DNA of 22,633 bases, taken from positions 1 through 22,633 of IMG/VR virus record IMGVR_UViG_3300040807_000267; one strand, 5' to 3'. The stretch is from a virus. A program made the translations under genes and the position numbers. The notes beneath the pieces are model-generated. The model ran no database searches. It was not told where the DNA came from and saw nothing but the letters and a program-made list of their open reading frames with translations. This document shows, piece after piece, positions 1 to 8,034 of the stretch. Numbering within the stretch: the stretch's first letter is position 1; every line of letters starts with the position of its first letter.

Positions 1-1
1 A

Positions 2-1225
2 CTTTATGGTATGCCTTACTCAGAAGATAAGATTGACGCAAAAGAATTAGCCACATTTATTTCTAAATTAAATCTTCCACATACAATGAGAGACTATCAA
101 TTCCTTGCTGTGATCGAAGGATTGAAACGTCAAAGAGGTGTACTCCTTTCACCAACTGGTTCTGGTAAATCTCTTATCATCTATGTTCTTTTATCTTATT
201 ATCTTGGTATGTTAAGAGGAAGTAGTGATAAGAAAGTCTTAGTGATTGTACCTACAACATCGCTTGTTGAACAGATGACAAATGACTTCGAAGAATATAA
301 TATGCCAAAAGGATTGGCTCATAAAATCTATTCTGGTAAAGATAAAGATACTGATGCTCCTATTATTGTATCAACATGGCAATCAATCTATAAACTTCCG
401 AAAGCTTGGTTCGAACAATTTGGTATGATTATCGGTGATGAGTGCCACGGATTTAAATCTAAATCACTTATGAATATTATGAATAAAGCTACTGAAGCTG
501 TTTATAGGTATGGAACTACTGGTACTCTTGATGGCACTCAAACACATGAGCTTGTACTTCAAGGATTATTTGGTAAGATATATAAAGTAACGACGACGAA
601 AAAATTACAGGACAATGAAACACTAGCACCACTCGATATCAATCGTCTAGAGTTGAATTGGCCAGAAGAATTTAGAAAAGCATTTGGTAAAAAAACATAC
701 CAAGAAGAAATAGAAGAAATTGTAACAAACGAAAAGCGTAACAAGTTTATTACAAATCTGTCATTAGATCTAAAAGGTAATACACTTGTTCTCTTTAATT
801 ATGTAGAAAAACATGGTAAGCCTCTCTTTCAATCGATACAAAGTAAAGCAGCCGAAGGCCGAAGAGTTTTCTTTGTATCAGGTGACGTCGCTACGTCAGA
901 TCGAGAAGCCATTCGTGGAATAGTGGAGAAACAGAAAAATGCTATTATCGTTGCTAGCCTTGGAACTTTTAGTACTGGCATCAATATACGAAACTTACAC
1001 AACATTGTATTTGCCTCACCGTCCAAATCACAGATACGTGTTTTACAGTCAATTGGTCGCGGTCTTCGTAAAAGCGACGATGGGTCGACGACTGTCTTAT
1101 ACGATGTTATAGATAATATTAGTACTGATAGTCAAAAGAATTTTGCGTGGCTTCATGGTCTCGAAAGATTAAAGATATATCAGAGAGAACAATTTAATCA
1201 CAAAACTTACAAGATTGACCTATGA
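2..1225 (+). CDS. uvsW: UvsW-like superfamily 2 DNA/RNA helicase, 5' end cut by window edge
   Basis: UvsW is the T4 ATP-dependent helicase that unwinds R-loops and branched DNA and moves the phage from origin-dependent to recombination-dependent replication. Counting from the first in-window ATG (position 11), I see a Q-like motif (MRDYQ, residues 26-30), Walker A (SPTGSGKS, 47-54), a DECH box (143-146), motif III (TGTLDG, 170-175) and motif VI (QSIGRGLRKS, about 345-354). That is a complete helicase core. From the first in-window ATG only 404 residues are present, against about 500 in T4, and the frame stays open to the window edge, so the true start and an N-terminal domain of roughly 100 residues probably lie upstream. 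The stop overlaps the next gene by 4 bases (ATGA), which suggests translational coupling. Family assignment is firm. Confidence 0.93.
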   Translation, partial: LYGMPYSEDKIDAKELATFISKLNLPHTMRDYQFLAVIEGLKRQRGVLLSPTGSGKSLIIYVLLSYYLGMLRGSSDKKVLVIVPTTSLVEQMTNDFEEYNMPKGLAHKIYSGKDKDTDAPIIVSTWQSIYKLPKAWFEQFGMIIGDECHGFKSKSLMNIMNKATEAVYRYGTTGTLDGTQTHELVLQGLFGKIYKVTTTKKLQDNETLAPLDINRLELNWPEEFRKAFGKKTYQEEIEEIVTNEKRNKFITNLSLDLKGNTLVLFNYVEKHGKPLFQSIQSKAAEGRRVFFVSGDVATSDREAIRGIVEKQKNAIIVASLGTFSTGINIRNLHNIVFASPSKSQIRVLQSIGRGLRKSDDGSTTVLYDVIDNISTDSQKNFAWLHGLERLKIYQREQFNHKTYKIDL

Positions 1226-1677
1226 CTTATAAACAAATCAAACTCACTAATGGCGAAGAATTCATCGCGAATATCTTAGATGTTCAAGAGGATGAAGGTG
1301 TTATAATCATGTCAGACGCTCTAAAGATCGTAGAAGCTGAAAATTATGACGAAGGATATAGTTACTTTGCTTTTCGGCCACTCATGTCTTTTACAGAAAA
1401 CACCGATAAACTTCAAGTTCTTAATTTGGCCCATATAGTTGTTGAGACTACTCCGTCTGAAAATATTATGAAACACTATCATAGCACCTTAAGTAAAATG
1501 AAACGATATTCTAAAGGTGGATTAACTATGGAAGAACTAGAAGAGTCAAGTGACGAAGATTTTGAAAAGTATATGAAATTACTTGATGCGATGGAAGAAG
1601 AAATGGAAAAACCAGAAAAAGATCCGCGCGGAGAAAATATAGTACAATTTAAACGACCAAAGGATACCTTTCACTAA
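1222..1677 (+). CDS. Small Sm-like (LSm-fold) phage protein, hypothetical
   Basis: This 151-residue protein is conserved-looking but I cannot name its function. The N-terminal 70 residues look like a short all-beta Sm-type barrel: a first strand with L-T-N-G-E-E-F-I (about residues 8-15), a second strand VIIMSD, then FAFRPLMSFT. The C-terminal half is highly acidic and charged (runs of E, D and K), probably helical or disordered. The N-terminal pattern L-x-N-G-x-E-x-I followed by F-x-P-x-x-S-x-T recurs in the protein at 17351-17644, so the two look paralogous. It overlaps the helicase stop by 4 bases and its stop overlaps the next ATG (TAATG), so it is translated as part of the uvsW unit. An RNA-binding role is only a guess from the fold class. 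Confidence 0.8.
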   Translation: MTYKQIKLTNGEEFIANILDVQEDEGVIIMSDALKIVEAENYDEGYSYFAFRPLMSFTENTDKLQVLNLAHIVVETTPSENIMKHYHSTLSKMKRYSKGGLTMEELEESSDEDFEKYMKLLDAMEEEMEKPEKDPRGENIVQFKRPKDTFH

Positions 1678-2312
1678 TGTCTTTTTTAGTAGCACCATTA
1701 CCACCAGAAAACGTGTTTGTTCGTAAAGAATTCTTATACGATCATCAAAAAGGTCATGGCGAATTCACACCAGGTATATGGATATCTGTAAAATCAACTC
1801 AGTACAAAGCTCTGTATTTCGAAACATTGCTAACCGAATACGGTGCTCTCTATGATAAGCTTCCGATATCTGCATTTGTATGGAAGACAGATCATGGTGA
1901 GTTGTTGCCTCTTGATATTCTTCAGCTTTGGGATTGTTTTGACTATCACTTGACTGTAGTAGAAAAACCAATTCTTTCTCGCTGTGAATTCTTTGGTAAA
2001 GATAAGAAGATGCATCCAGGCGAATATCTTTTTACAATTGATAATGCTCACCCTGATAAAAGTATTTTGGATATTAATTTCTCTGAACACGATCCAGAGC
2101 ATAAATCTTTTAATGTTATAATGTTGGATAATGGACAATTTGCTGCTCAACCTAATAATAGAGTTATATGGCGTGACTCGAGTTTGACGCCCGATAAGTT
2201 AAAAACGCCAGACTTTAAGGTTTGTACACAAAACTATAGAGTAGAAACTGAACCAAAATGGTCAGTTGGTCATACCGACGAATGGAACTATAGAACTAAG
2301 GACGGAGCATAG
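1677..2312 (+). CDS. Hypothetical protein, 211 residues
   Basis: I do not recognise a functional family. The protein is soluble-looking, without a signal peptide or membrane segment, and rich in aromatic residues (many W, Y, F and H). The start shares its A with the last base of the previous stop (TAATG), so it is the third cistron of the uvsW unit. Genes of this kind travel beside uvsW in several marine T4-like phages as unnamed conserved proteins, to my recollection, but I cannot verify this. It is the last gene before a 149-base gap that holds a promoter for gp55, so it closes the first transcription unit. No clear terminator hairpin follows the stop. The coding call rests on length, coupling and typical codon use. 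Confidence 0.8.
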   Translation: MSFLVAPLPPENVFVRKEFLYDHQKGHGEFTPGIWISVKSTQYKALYFETLLTEYGALYDKLPISAFVWKTDHGELLPLDILQLWDCFDYHLTVVEKPILSRCEFFGKDKKMHPGEYLFTIDNAHPDKSILDINFSEHDPEHKSFNVIMLDNGQFAAQPNNRVIWRDSSLTPDKLKTPDFKVCTQNYRVETEPKWSVGHTDEWNYRTKDGA

Positions 2313-2406
2313 GTATACTACCCTCTCCAAAAAACCTTAATTTATTATATCATATCTGGCGAAAAAGTACACAACTATTTTTTCGTATGATAACAAAATT
2401 AAACAG

Positions 2407-2435
2407 TGTACACAACCGCCTCTATTTGATATAAT
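2407..2435 (+). promoter_or_regulatory. Sigma70-like promoter for gp55 (TGTACA-N17-TATAAT)
   Basis: TGTACA (2407-2412) is separated by exactly 17 bases from TATAAT (2430-2435). A start site near 2442 would leave a leader of about 20 bases to the ATG at 2462, with AGAGGA at 2451-2456 as ribosome binding site. The same box pair with the same spacing occurs seven more times in the window. Confidence 0.8.
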
Positions 2436-2461
2436 ATACTTACATAATGAAGAGGACTATT

Positions 2462-3058
2462 ATGGCAAGATCAAAAAGACAAAGCATTCACTATGTGAAC
2501 AATGCTGAATTCTCACAAGCAGTAGTCGATTATGTGTCTATAGTTAACGAAGCTCGAGAAAACAATAAGACTATTCCAAAAGTACCAGATTATGTCGCGC
2601 AATGCTTCTTACGCATCGCCGAGGGTTTGTCTCACAAATCTAATTTTATTCGCTACACGTATCGCGAAGAAATGGTAATGGATGCTGTCGAAAACTGTCT
2701 AAAGGCTATTAATAACTACGACATCGAAGCAGCTACTCGTACTGGTAAACCAAACGCCTTTGCGTACTTTACTCAGATTACCTGGTATGCTTTCCTTCGT
2801 CGTATTGCTCGTGAGAAAAAGCAACAAGACATTAAAATGAAATATATCGCTAATTCTGGCTTCGAAACCTTTATGGTTAACGAGCATGGAGATGATACCT
2901 CTGGATTAATAGCTGAGGCATTTGTTGATACACTCAAGACTCGTATTGATCGAGTTAAGTTTGTTGATACTGAAGTAAAGGAATACTCTAAGGTAGAAAA
3001 GAAACGTAAGAAACGTTCTGTCACGGCTGATTCTGATTTGTCGGAGTTTTTAGAATGA
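2462..3058 (+). CDS. 55: Late-transcription sigma factor gp55
   Basis: gp55 is the T4 sigma-like factor that directs host RNA polymerase to TATAAATA late promoters and is coupled to the gp45 sliding clamp. The protein aligns by eye with T4 gp55 along its length: YVNN near the N-terminus, RIAEGLSHKSNF and YREEMV in the core helices, AYFTQ and F-R-R-I-x-K-E-K-K following, and a C-terminal LSEFLE that matches the clamp-binding tail of T4 gp55 (SLDFLYE). I chose the ATG at 2462 because AGAGGA sits 5 bases upstream of it. The in-frame ATG at 2447 would lie almost at the transcription start and has no ribosome binding site. Length is 198 residues against 185 in T4. Its 3' end overlaps gp47 (ATGA). 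Two late-type promoters in this window are its likely targets. Confidence 0.93.
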   Translation: MARSKRQSIHYVNNAEFSQAVVDYVSIVNEARENNKTIPKVPDYVAQCFLRIAEGLSHKSNFIRYTYREEMVMDAVENCLKAINNYDIEAATRTGKPNAFAYFTQITWYAFLRRIAREKKQQDIKMKYIANSGFETFMVNEHGDDTSGLIAEAFVDTLKTRIDRVKFVDTEVKEYSKVEKKRKKRSVTADSDLSEFLE

Positions 3059-4116
3059 AGATCGCTGTCTTAAATGATACTCACTGCGGAATTCGTAACT
3101 CATCTCAAATCTTTCTAGATAACGCTGAAGACTTTTATAAGAACGTTTTCTTTCCGGAATGTGAGAAGCAAGGTATTACTCAGATCGTACACCTTGGAGA
3201 CTATTACGATAATCGTAAAGTAGTTAATATCAAAGCGCTGAATCATAATCGTAAATGTTTTCTTAATGAGATGCGTAAACGTGGTATGGTTATGGATATC
3301 ATTCCTGGTAACCACGATACGTATTTTAAGAATACCAATGACATGAACAGTTTGAAAGAACTACTCGGTCACTTTATGAATGAAATCAATATCATCATGG
3401 AACCGACTGTGATGGAATACGGTTCTTTGAAGATTGCTATGTTACCGTGGATCTGTCAGGATAACTATGACAAGTCTATGGAGTTTATTGCTAACTGTAA
3501 AGCTGATTGGCTCGGCAGTCACTTAGAACTTGGTGGCTTTGAACTCATGCGTGGTGTTGAAAACAATCATGGCATGAACCATAAGTTGTTCGAAAGGTTT
3601 GAATTGGTATTGACTGGCCACTTTCACGTTTCATCTCGTAAAGACAACGTCTGGTATCTCGGTAGCCAAATGGAGTTTTTCTGGTCAGATGCTCATGATC
3701 CTAAGTACTTTCACATTATCGATACAGAAACTCGTGAAATAGAAAAAATTCAAAATCCTTACACTTTGTTTCATAAAATTGTTTACAATGACAAAGAAAT
3801 AGATTATAATAATTATGATACGTCGGTATTAGACAAGAAGTTCGTCAAAGTTGTGGTAGTGGATAAGGGTGATACGTTTGCTTTTGATAGATTCATTGAT
3901 CGTATTCAGAATCAAGACATCTATGATTTGAAGATCTCTGAAAACTTTAATGAGTTTATTGGATCAAACGTTGATGACGAAGGCCTAGAAATTGATGACA
4001 CTCCGCAATTAATGGATGACTATATCGAAGGCGTGGATACTGATCTCGATAAAGATCGTATCAAAGTGATGATGAGAGACCTGATGACTCAGGCTCAAGC
4101 TTTGGAAATTGTATGA
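3055..4116 (+). CDS. 47: Recombination nuclease subunit gp47 (SbcD/Mre11-like)
   Basis: gp47 is the metallophosphoesterase subunit of the gp46/gp47 complex that resects DNA ends for recombination-dependent replication. All signature motifs are present: D8-x-H10 (LNDTHCG), GDYYD (48-52), GNHD (85-88) and GHFH (188-191), which bind two metal ions in this family. Length 353 residues is close to 339 in T4. It overlaps gp55 upstream and gp46 downstream by ATGA, so 55-47-46 form one coupled unit. A perfect consensus promoter lies inside its coding sequence at 3782-3810, which may boost gp46. Confidence 0.95.
   Translation: MKIAVLNDTHCGIRNSSQIFLDNAEDFYKNVFFPECEKQGITQIVHLGDYYDNRKVVNIKALNHNRKCFLNEMRKRGMVMDIIPGNHDTYFKNTNDMNSLKELLGHFMNEINIIMEPTVMEYGSLKIAMLPWICQDNYDKSMEFIANCKADWLGSHLELGGFELMRGVENNHGMNHKLFERFELVLTGHFHVSSRKDNVWYLGSQMEFFWSDAHDPKYFHIIDTETREIEKIQNPYTLFHKIVYNDKEIDYNNYDTSVLDKKFVKVVVVDKGDTFAFDRFIDRIQNQDIYDLKISENFNEFIGSNVDDEGLEIDDTPQLMDDYIEGVDTDLDKDRIKVMMRDLMTQAQALEIV
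3782..3810 (+). promoter_or_regulatory. Intragenic promoter inside gp47 (TTTACA-N17-TATAAT)
   Basis: TTTACA (3782-3787), a 17-base spacer and TATAAT (3805-3810) match the consensus of the intergenic promoters in this window exactly. It lies about 300 bases upstream of gp46, which it could drive independently of gp55/gp47. Because the sequence is also coding, chance cannot be excluded. Confidence 0.5.
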
Positions 4117-5822
4117 TTATTTTTCAGAAAATTCGTTATAAAAACTTTTTATCAACCGGTAATAACTTTACAGAAATCGATCTGACTCGTCATAAGACTA
4201 CTCTCGTAGTTGGCCAAAACGGTTCTGGTAAGTCTACCATGTTAGATGCTTTATCGTTTGGTCTCTTTGGTAAAGCACACCGAAAAATTGGTAAACCTCA
4301 ACTTATTAACTCAATAAACGGTAAAGGTAGTCTAGTTGAAGTAGAGTTTAAAATTGGTGCTTCTCAATTTAAGATCGTGCGTGGAGATAGACCGGCCAAG
4401 TTTGAGATCTGGAAAAACGATGAGATGATTAACCAGTCTTCTCATAACAAAGAATATCAGCGTATTCTCGAACAAAATATTCTTAAACTCAATCACAAGT
4501 CTTTTCATCAGGTTGTGGTACTCGGTTCATCTAACTTTGTTCCTTTCATGCAGTTGAATCCACACAGCCGTAGACTTGTGATTGAGGATCTTCTTGACAT
4601 TGGTGTCTTCTCTAAGATGAACCAATTACTTAAAGAAGAAGTTACTCATATCAAAGACAAACTAAAAGATGTTTCTTACCAAATTGATTTAACTAAAAAC
4701 AAAGTCGATACTCAAAAGAAGTACATTACTGACGTCAAGAAAATTACTGATGAAGCCATCACTTATAAAGAAACTCAGATCTCTACAAAGCGTAATCAGA
4801 TCGACAGTTTAGAAACTGAAAACTCTCAATTGAGTAAAGATATTGAAGGTAAACAGGACAATATTCAGAATGAACTTAACCAACTTCACAACCGGAAACA
4901 ATCGCTCTTACAATACAACGCGCAGTTCAAACAGCAAATGGCAACAGTCGTTAAAGATGCGAAATTTTACGAAGAAAATGAAACATGCCCTACCTGCGAT
5001 CAAGATATTGATTCGGAAAGACGAGATGAAAAACTCTCCACGGCTAAGTCTAAAGCAAAAGAATTACAAAGCGCTATGGGTAAGCTCGCTGAAGAGTCAG
5101 ATCAAGTTGAACAATCTATTTCAACAACAAATGACGCACTTTCCGAGATACGAGACAAACAAAGTAGCTTACATTCTAACATACAACAAATCAATAGGCT
5201 CCAAGGCGAGATTGGAGATCTCAGAAAAGATATCGCTGGATCAGCCACCGCTGATTTAAAAGCTGCTGAAGAAGAACTAGAGAATATTAAATCACACCTT
5301 TCTTCTCTTATGGACGATAAGATGAGATCAAATGAAGAATATTCTTATAAGTCTGCTATAGGTGAAATGCTCAAAGATACTGGAATCAAAACAAAGATTA
5401 TCAAGCAGTATCTTCCAGTCATGAATAAGTTAGTCAATCAGTATCTTCAAGTACTGGACTTCTATGTCCACTTCAATTTAGACGAAGAATTCAATGAGAC
5501 AATTCGTTCTCGGCACAGAGACGATTTTACTTATGACTCTTTTTCTGAAGGTGAAAAACAAAGAATTGATCTGTCTCTACTCTTTACTTGGAGACAGATC
5601 GCTAAGATGAAGAATAGTGTAGCCACAAATCTTCTTATGTTAGATGAAACATTTGATTCTTCTCTTGACCATGAAGGTGTGGATAATCTACTTAAGATTC
5701 TCTATACACTCGGTGATGATACAAATATCTTTATCATCTCTCATAAGGGAGAAATTCTTGATGGTAAGTTCGAAAACAAAATCGAATTCATCAAAGATAA
5801 AAATTTCTCGAGAATAAAATAA
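4113..5822 (+). CDS. 46: Recombination nuclease ATPase subunit gp46 (SbcC/Rad50-like)
   Basis: gp46 is the SMC-like ATPase partner of gp47. Residues 34-41 form Walker A (GQNGSGKS). Two long coiled-coil arms flank a zinc-hook motif CPTC at 292-295, followed by the ABC signature SEGEKQR from residue 478, a Walker B region ending LMLDE near 510, and a His switch (ISHK). The length of 569 residues nearly equals T4 gp46 (560). The start overlaps the gp47 stop (ATGA). The next gene, gp45, has its own promoter after a short gap, and I see no terminator after gp46. Together with UvsW and gp47 it gives the phage a complete end-processing and branch-remodelling set. Confidence 0.95.
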   Translation: MIIFQKIRYKNFLSTGNNFTEIDLTRHKTTLVVGQNGSGKSTMLDALSFGLFGKAHRKIGKPQLINSINGKGSLVEVEFKIGASQFKIVRGDRPAKFEIWKNDEMINQSSHNKEYQRILEQNILKLNHKSFHQVVVLGSSNFVPFMQLNPHSRRLVIEDLLDIGVFSKMNQLLKEEVTHIKDKLKDVSYQIDLTKNKVDTQKKYITDVKKITDEAITYKETQISTKRNQIDSLETENSQLSKDIEGKQDNIQNELNQLHNRKQSLLQYNAQFKQQMATVVKDAKFYEENETCPTCDQDIDSERRDEKLSTAKSKAKELQSAMGKLAEESDQVEQSISTTNDALSEIRDKQSSLHSNIQQINRLQGEIGDLRKDIAGSATADLKAAEEELENIKSHLSSLMDDKMRSNEEYSYKSAIGEMLKDTGIKTKIIKQYLPVMNKLVNQYLQVLDFYVHFNLDEEFNETIRSRHRDDFTYDSFSEGEKQRIDLSLLFTWRQIAKMKNSVATNLLMLDETFDSSLDHEGVDNLLKILYTLGDDTNIFIISHKGEILDGKFENKIEFIKDKNFSRIK

Positions 5823-5825
5823 TGG

Positions 5826-5854
5826 TGTACAATCAGACTATTATATGTTATAAT
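5826..5854 (+). promoter_or_regulatory. Sigma70-like promoter for gp45 (TGTACA-N17-TATAAT)
   Basis: TGTACA (5826-5831) and TATAAT (5849-5854) are separated by 17 bases. They lie directly after the gp46 stop and 32 bases before the gp45 ATG, which has AAGAGGT (5874-5880) as ribosome binding site. An extra promoter for the clamp fits its need in high copy number. Confidence 0.8.
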
Positions 5855-5885
5855 AACTTATTAATGAAACACAAAGAGGTATATT

Positions 5886-6563
5886 ATGGAACTCAGCGAA
5901 AATACTCTTAACGTCCTGAAAAACTTTTCAGGTATCAATCAGAATATGATGATTCGTACGGGTAATACAATCAAAACAATCTCTGAAGCACGCACTGTAC
6001 TTGCCACAGCTCATGTGACCGAAGAGTTTCCAATTGACTTTGGTATCTACGACCTGAACGAATTTATCGGTGTTTTGAGTCTTGTCGATACTCCACGTCT
6101 TGCTTTCAAAGACGAGTATGTTATTGTCAACGATTCAACCGGCCGGTCAAAGGTAAAATACTTCTTCTCATCAGAAGATACTTTGACCACACCACAAAAA
6201 GATCTCAACATGCCCGAGACAAATGTCAAGTTTACTTTGACAAATGACACGATGAATAAAATTAAACGTGCTGCATCGACTCTCGGACACAGTGAGGTAT
6301 CCATCTCTGGTCAAGACGGAGTGCTCAGTCTTTCTGTGGTTGATTCTCAAAACATGACATCTAATGCTTTCTCTATTGACGTCGATGGAGACTTTGATAA
6401 AGATGCTGTGTTTAACTTTATTCTGAGCATAAATAACCTGAAGATTCTACCTGGTGATTATGAGGTAGGTATCTCATCTAAACTCATTTCGCAATTCAGT
6501 CATACAAGTCTAGACGTGAAATACTGGATTGCTCTTGAAAAATCCTCAACTTTTGGAGTATAA
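5886..6563 (+). CDS. 45: Sliding clamp gp45
   Basis: gp45 forms the trimeric processivity ring that tethers gp43 polymerase and also activates late transcription through gp55. The protein (225 residues, T4 228) aligns by eye over its length: LKNFSGINQNM at the start, the stretch DFGIYDLNEFIGVLSLV matching DFDVAIYDLNGFLGILSLV in T4, FNFILSINNLKILPGDY matching the T4 C-terminal domain, and a final WIALE. It has its own promoter and a good ribosome binding site. Partners with candidate clamp-binding tails in the window are gp55 (LSEFLE end) and gp43 (SLDDFFA end). The clamp loader follows immediately. Confidence 0.95.
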   Translation: MELSENTLNVLKNFSGINQNMMIRTGNTIKTISEARTVLATAHVTEEFPIDFGIYDLNEFIGVLSLVDTPRLAFKDEYVIVNDSTGRSKVKYFFSSEDTLTTPQKDLNMPETNVKFTLTNDTMNKIKRAASTLGHSEVSISGQDGVLSLSVVDSQNMTSNAFSIDVDGDFDKDAVFNFILSINNLKILPGDYEVGISSKLISQFSHTSLDVKYWIALEKSSTFGV

Positions 6564-6564
6564 T

Positions 6565-6783
6565 ATGTCGACAGAGACTCTAACAAATCTACGTGAATTG
6601 TCAAATCGTACAGCTCGTTCTATGATTGCTGTTATTGACGCGATGACTCAACGTGGTGCAATTAAAGGAGAAGAACTCTCCACGATTGGTGGTCTTCGCG
6701 ATCAATCAATTCAAATTATTCAACTGTGCGAACAGGCTGAACAAGAAGCAGCTATGGAAGAAGCTTCTGAAGAACAAGGTTAG
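6565..6783 (+). CDS. Small hypothetical protein between gp45 and gp44
   Basis: This 72-residue acidic protein appears helical: a central helix with RTARSMIAVIDAM, a loop with RGAIKGEE, then a helix ending in an E/A-rich tail. I chose the ATG at 6565, which has TTGGAG just upstream and starts two bases after the gp45 stop; an in-frame ATG at 6529 would lie inside gp45 and lacks a binding site. T4 has the RNA polymerase-binding protein RpbA beside gene 45, but I see no similarity. A strong hairpin terminator follows. Position suggests a clamp- or replication-linked role, with no direct evidence. Confidence 0.75.
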   Translation: MSTETLTNLRELSNRTARSMIAVIDAMTQRGAIKGEELSTIGGLRDQSIQIIQLCEQAEQEAAMEEASEEQG

Positions 6784-6801
6784 TCGCTCAATAGACTCGC
6801 G

Positions 6802-6830
6802 GGGGAGCCACGGTTAGCTCCCCATCTTTT
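6802..6830 (+). terminator. Rho-independent terminator-like hairpin between clamp and clamp loader
   Basis: GGGGAGC (6802-6808) pairs perfectly with GCTCCCC (6817-6823) around an 8-base loop, followed by ATCTTTT and an AT-rich stretch. The GC-rich stem contrasts with the AT-rich surroundings. It would lower readthrough from the abundant gp45 message into gp44, adjusting the clamp-to-loader ratio. Confidence 0.7.
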
Positions 6831-6851
6831 ATTATATTATGGAGCACGTGA

Positions 6852-7781
6852 ATGTCAAATGATTTCCTCTGGGTCGAAAAGTATCGTCCCAAAACTATTT
6901 CCGAGTGTATTCTTCCTGAATCGCTCAAACAAACTTTTCAAAAAATCGTAGATTCTGGCGAACTGCCCAACATGCTGTTAACGGGTACAGCTGGTCTCGG
7001 TAAGACCACAGTCGCCAAAGCGATGTGTAACGAACTCAACCTTGATTGGATTATCATTAACGGATCCGAAGAGGGTAATATCGATACACTCCGTGGCAAG
7101 ATCAAACAGTTCGCGTCAACTGTCTCACTTCAAGGTGGATACAAGGTTGTGATCCTTGATGAGGCAGATTACTTGAACCCGCAGTCAACGCAACCTGCTC
7201 TTCGTGGTTTCATCGAAGAGTTCTCCAACAACTGCCGGTTCATTCTCACTTGTAACTTTAAAAATCGAATTATTGAGCCACTTCATTCTCGGTGTGGTGT
7301 ATATGAATTCAATACGTCAAAGAAAGATATGGTCAAGCTGGCTGAGAACTTCTTTGAGCGTGCTAAGTTTATTCTAAACAATGAAGGAGTAGAATACGAT
7401 GAAAAAGTTATTCCGCCGATTATTATTAAACATGCGCCTGATTGGAGAAGAATCCTCAATGAACTCCAGCGACATTCTGTTCTGGGGTTTGTGGGTGTTT
7501 CTGATTCTGTATCTACTGGCTATGATGATCTATTCCAGTACCTAAAAGAAAAAGACTTCAAGAAGATGCGCTCATGGGTTGTTAATAATATAGATACTGA
7601 TGCAGCTGCAATCTTTCGCGCTATCTATGATCGTATGTATGATAAAGTAGATCCACAATCAATTCCACAATTGGTTCTTATTCTTGCTGATTATCAATAC
7701 AAAAACGCGTTTGTTGCTGATCATGAATTGAATGTCGTCGCTTGTCTCACGGAGGTAATGGCAAATGTCAAATTCGCATGA
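6852..7781 (+). CDS. 44: Clamp loader large subunit gp44 (AAA+ ATPase)
   Basis: gp44 is the ATPase subunit (four copies with one gp62 in T4) that opens and loads the gp45 ring. Walker A GTAGLGKT is at residues 45-52, a DEAD-type Walker B at 103-106 and the arginine-finger motif SRC at 146-148, all standard for RFC-like loaders. The length of 309 residues is close to 319 in T4. The start at 6852 has GGAG upstream. The 3' end overlaps the glutaredoxin gene by 17 bases, whose ribosome binding site (GGAGGT, about 7751-7756) lies inside gp44. Unlike T4, gp62 is not the immediate next gene. Confidence 0.95.
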   Translation: MSNDFLWVEKYRPKTISECILPESLKQTFQKIVDSGELPNMLLTGTAGLGKTTVAKAMCNELNLDWIIINGSEEGNIDTLRGKIKQFASTVSLQGGYKVVILDEADYLNPQSTQPALRGFIEEFSNNCRFILTCNFKNRIIEPLHSRCGVYEFNTSKKDMVKLAENFFERAKFILNNEGVEYDEKVIPPIIIKHAPDWRRILNELQRHSVLGFVGVSDSVSTGYDDLFQYLKEKDFKKMRSWVVNNIDTDAAAIFRAIYDRMYDKVDPQSIPQLVLILADYQYKNAFVADHELNVVACLTEVMANVKFA

Positions 7782-8034
7782 GATTATTTTGTACACTCAA
7801 TATGGTTGTCCATTTTGCGATATCATGAAAAACAATCTAAAAGAATGGGGATACACGTATCAAGAAATCAATATTGACAAGATGCCAGAACAAAAGCAGT
7901 TCCTTAAAGAACAAGGGCATCGCACCGTTCCACAACTTTATGTAAATGGTAAACATGTTAATAAAGTAAATACTGTTGATTTTACGGTGGAGATGCTACA
8001 AGCCAAAAGATCCAAGTGGAGAAACAAATCTTGA
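7765..8034 (+). CDS. Glutaredoxin
   Basis: Glutaredoxins pass electrons from glutathione to proteins such as class I ribonucleotide reductase. This 89-residue protein has the redox motif C15-P-F-C18, a cis-proline loop TVPQ (54-57) and the usual short thioredoxin-fold length. T4 NrdC does the same job but lies elsewhere in that genome. Here the gene is wedged between the two clamp loader subunits, overlapping gp44 by 17 bases and the proposed gp62 start by 4, so it is translated within the replication unit. A CPFC-type active site is nearer to cellular glutaredoxins than to the CVYC of T4, as I recall. Function as a reductase partner of nucleotide synthesis is likely. Confidence 0.9.
   Translation: MSNSHEIILYTQYGCPFCDIMKNNLKEWGYTYQEINIDKMPEQKQFLKEQGHRTVPQLYVNGKHVNKVNTVDFTVEMLQAKRSKWRNKS

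Noticed and set aside
559-1026. Reverse-strand open frames over uvsW, and similar ones across the window
   Set aside because: They lie opposite strong genes, lack binding sites and show no protein family features; all real genes are on the + strand.
2346-2400. Promoter or terminator in the gap before gp55
   Set aside because: TATGAT has no proper -35 box, and the CGAAAAA/TTTTTCG stem is AT-rich with a long loop and no T-run after it.
4843-5259. 138-codon forward frame inside gp46
   Set aside because: It lies wholly in another frame within the coiled-coil region of gp46; composition is biased and no start signal is present.
6427-6434. CATAAATA in gp45, and another at 18368 in gp42
   Set aside because: Both are in coding sequence with no late gene downstream; likely chance matches to the late box.
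6535-6564. TTGAAA-N18-TATAAT near the end of gp45
   Set aside because: It lacks the TTTACA/TGTACA box and 17-base spacer of the other sites, and its start point would fall inside the following gene.
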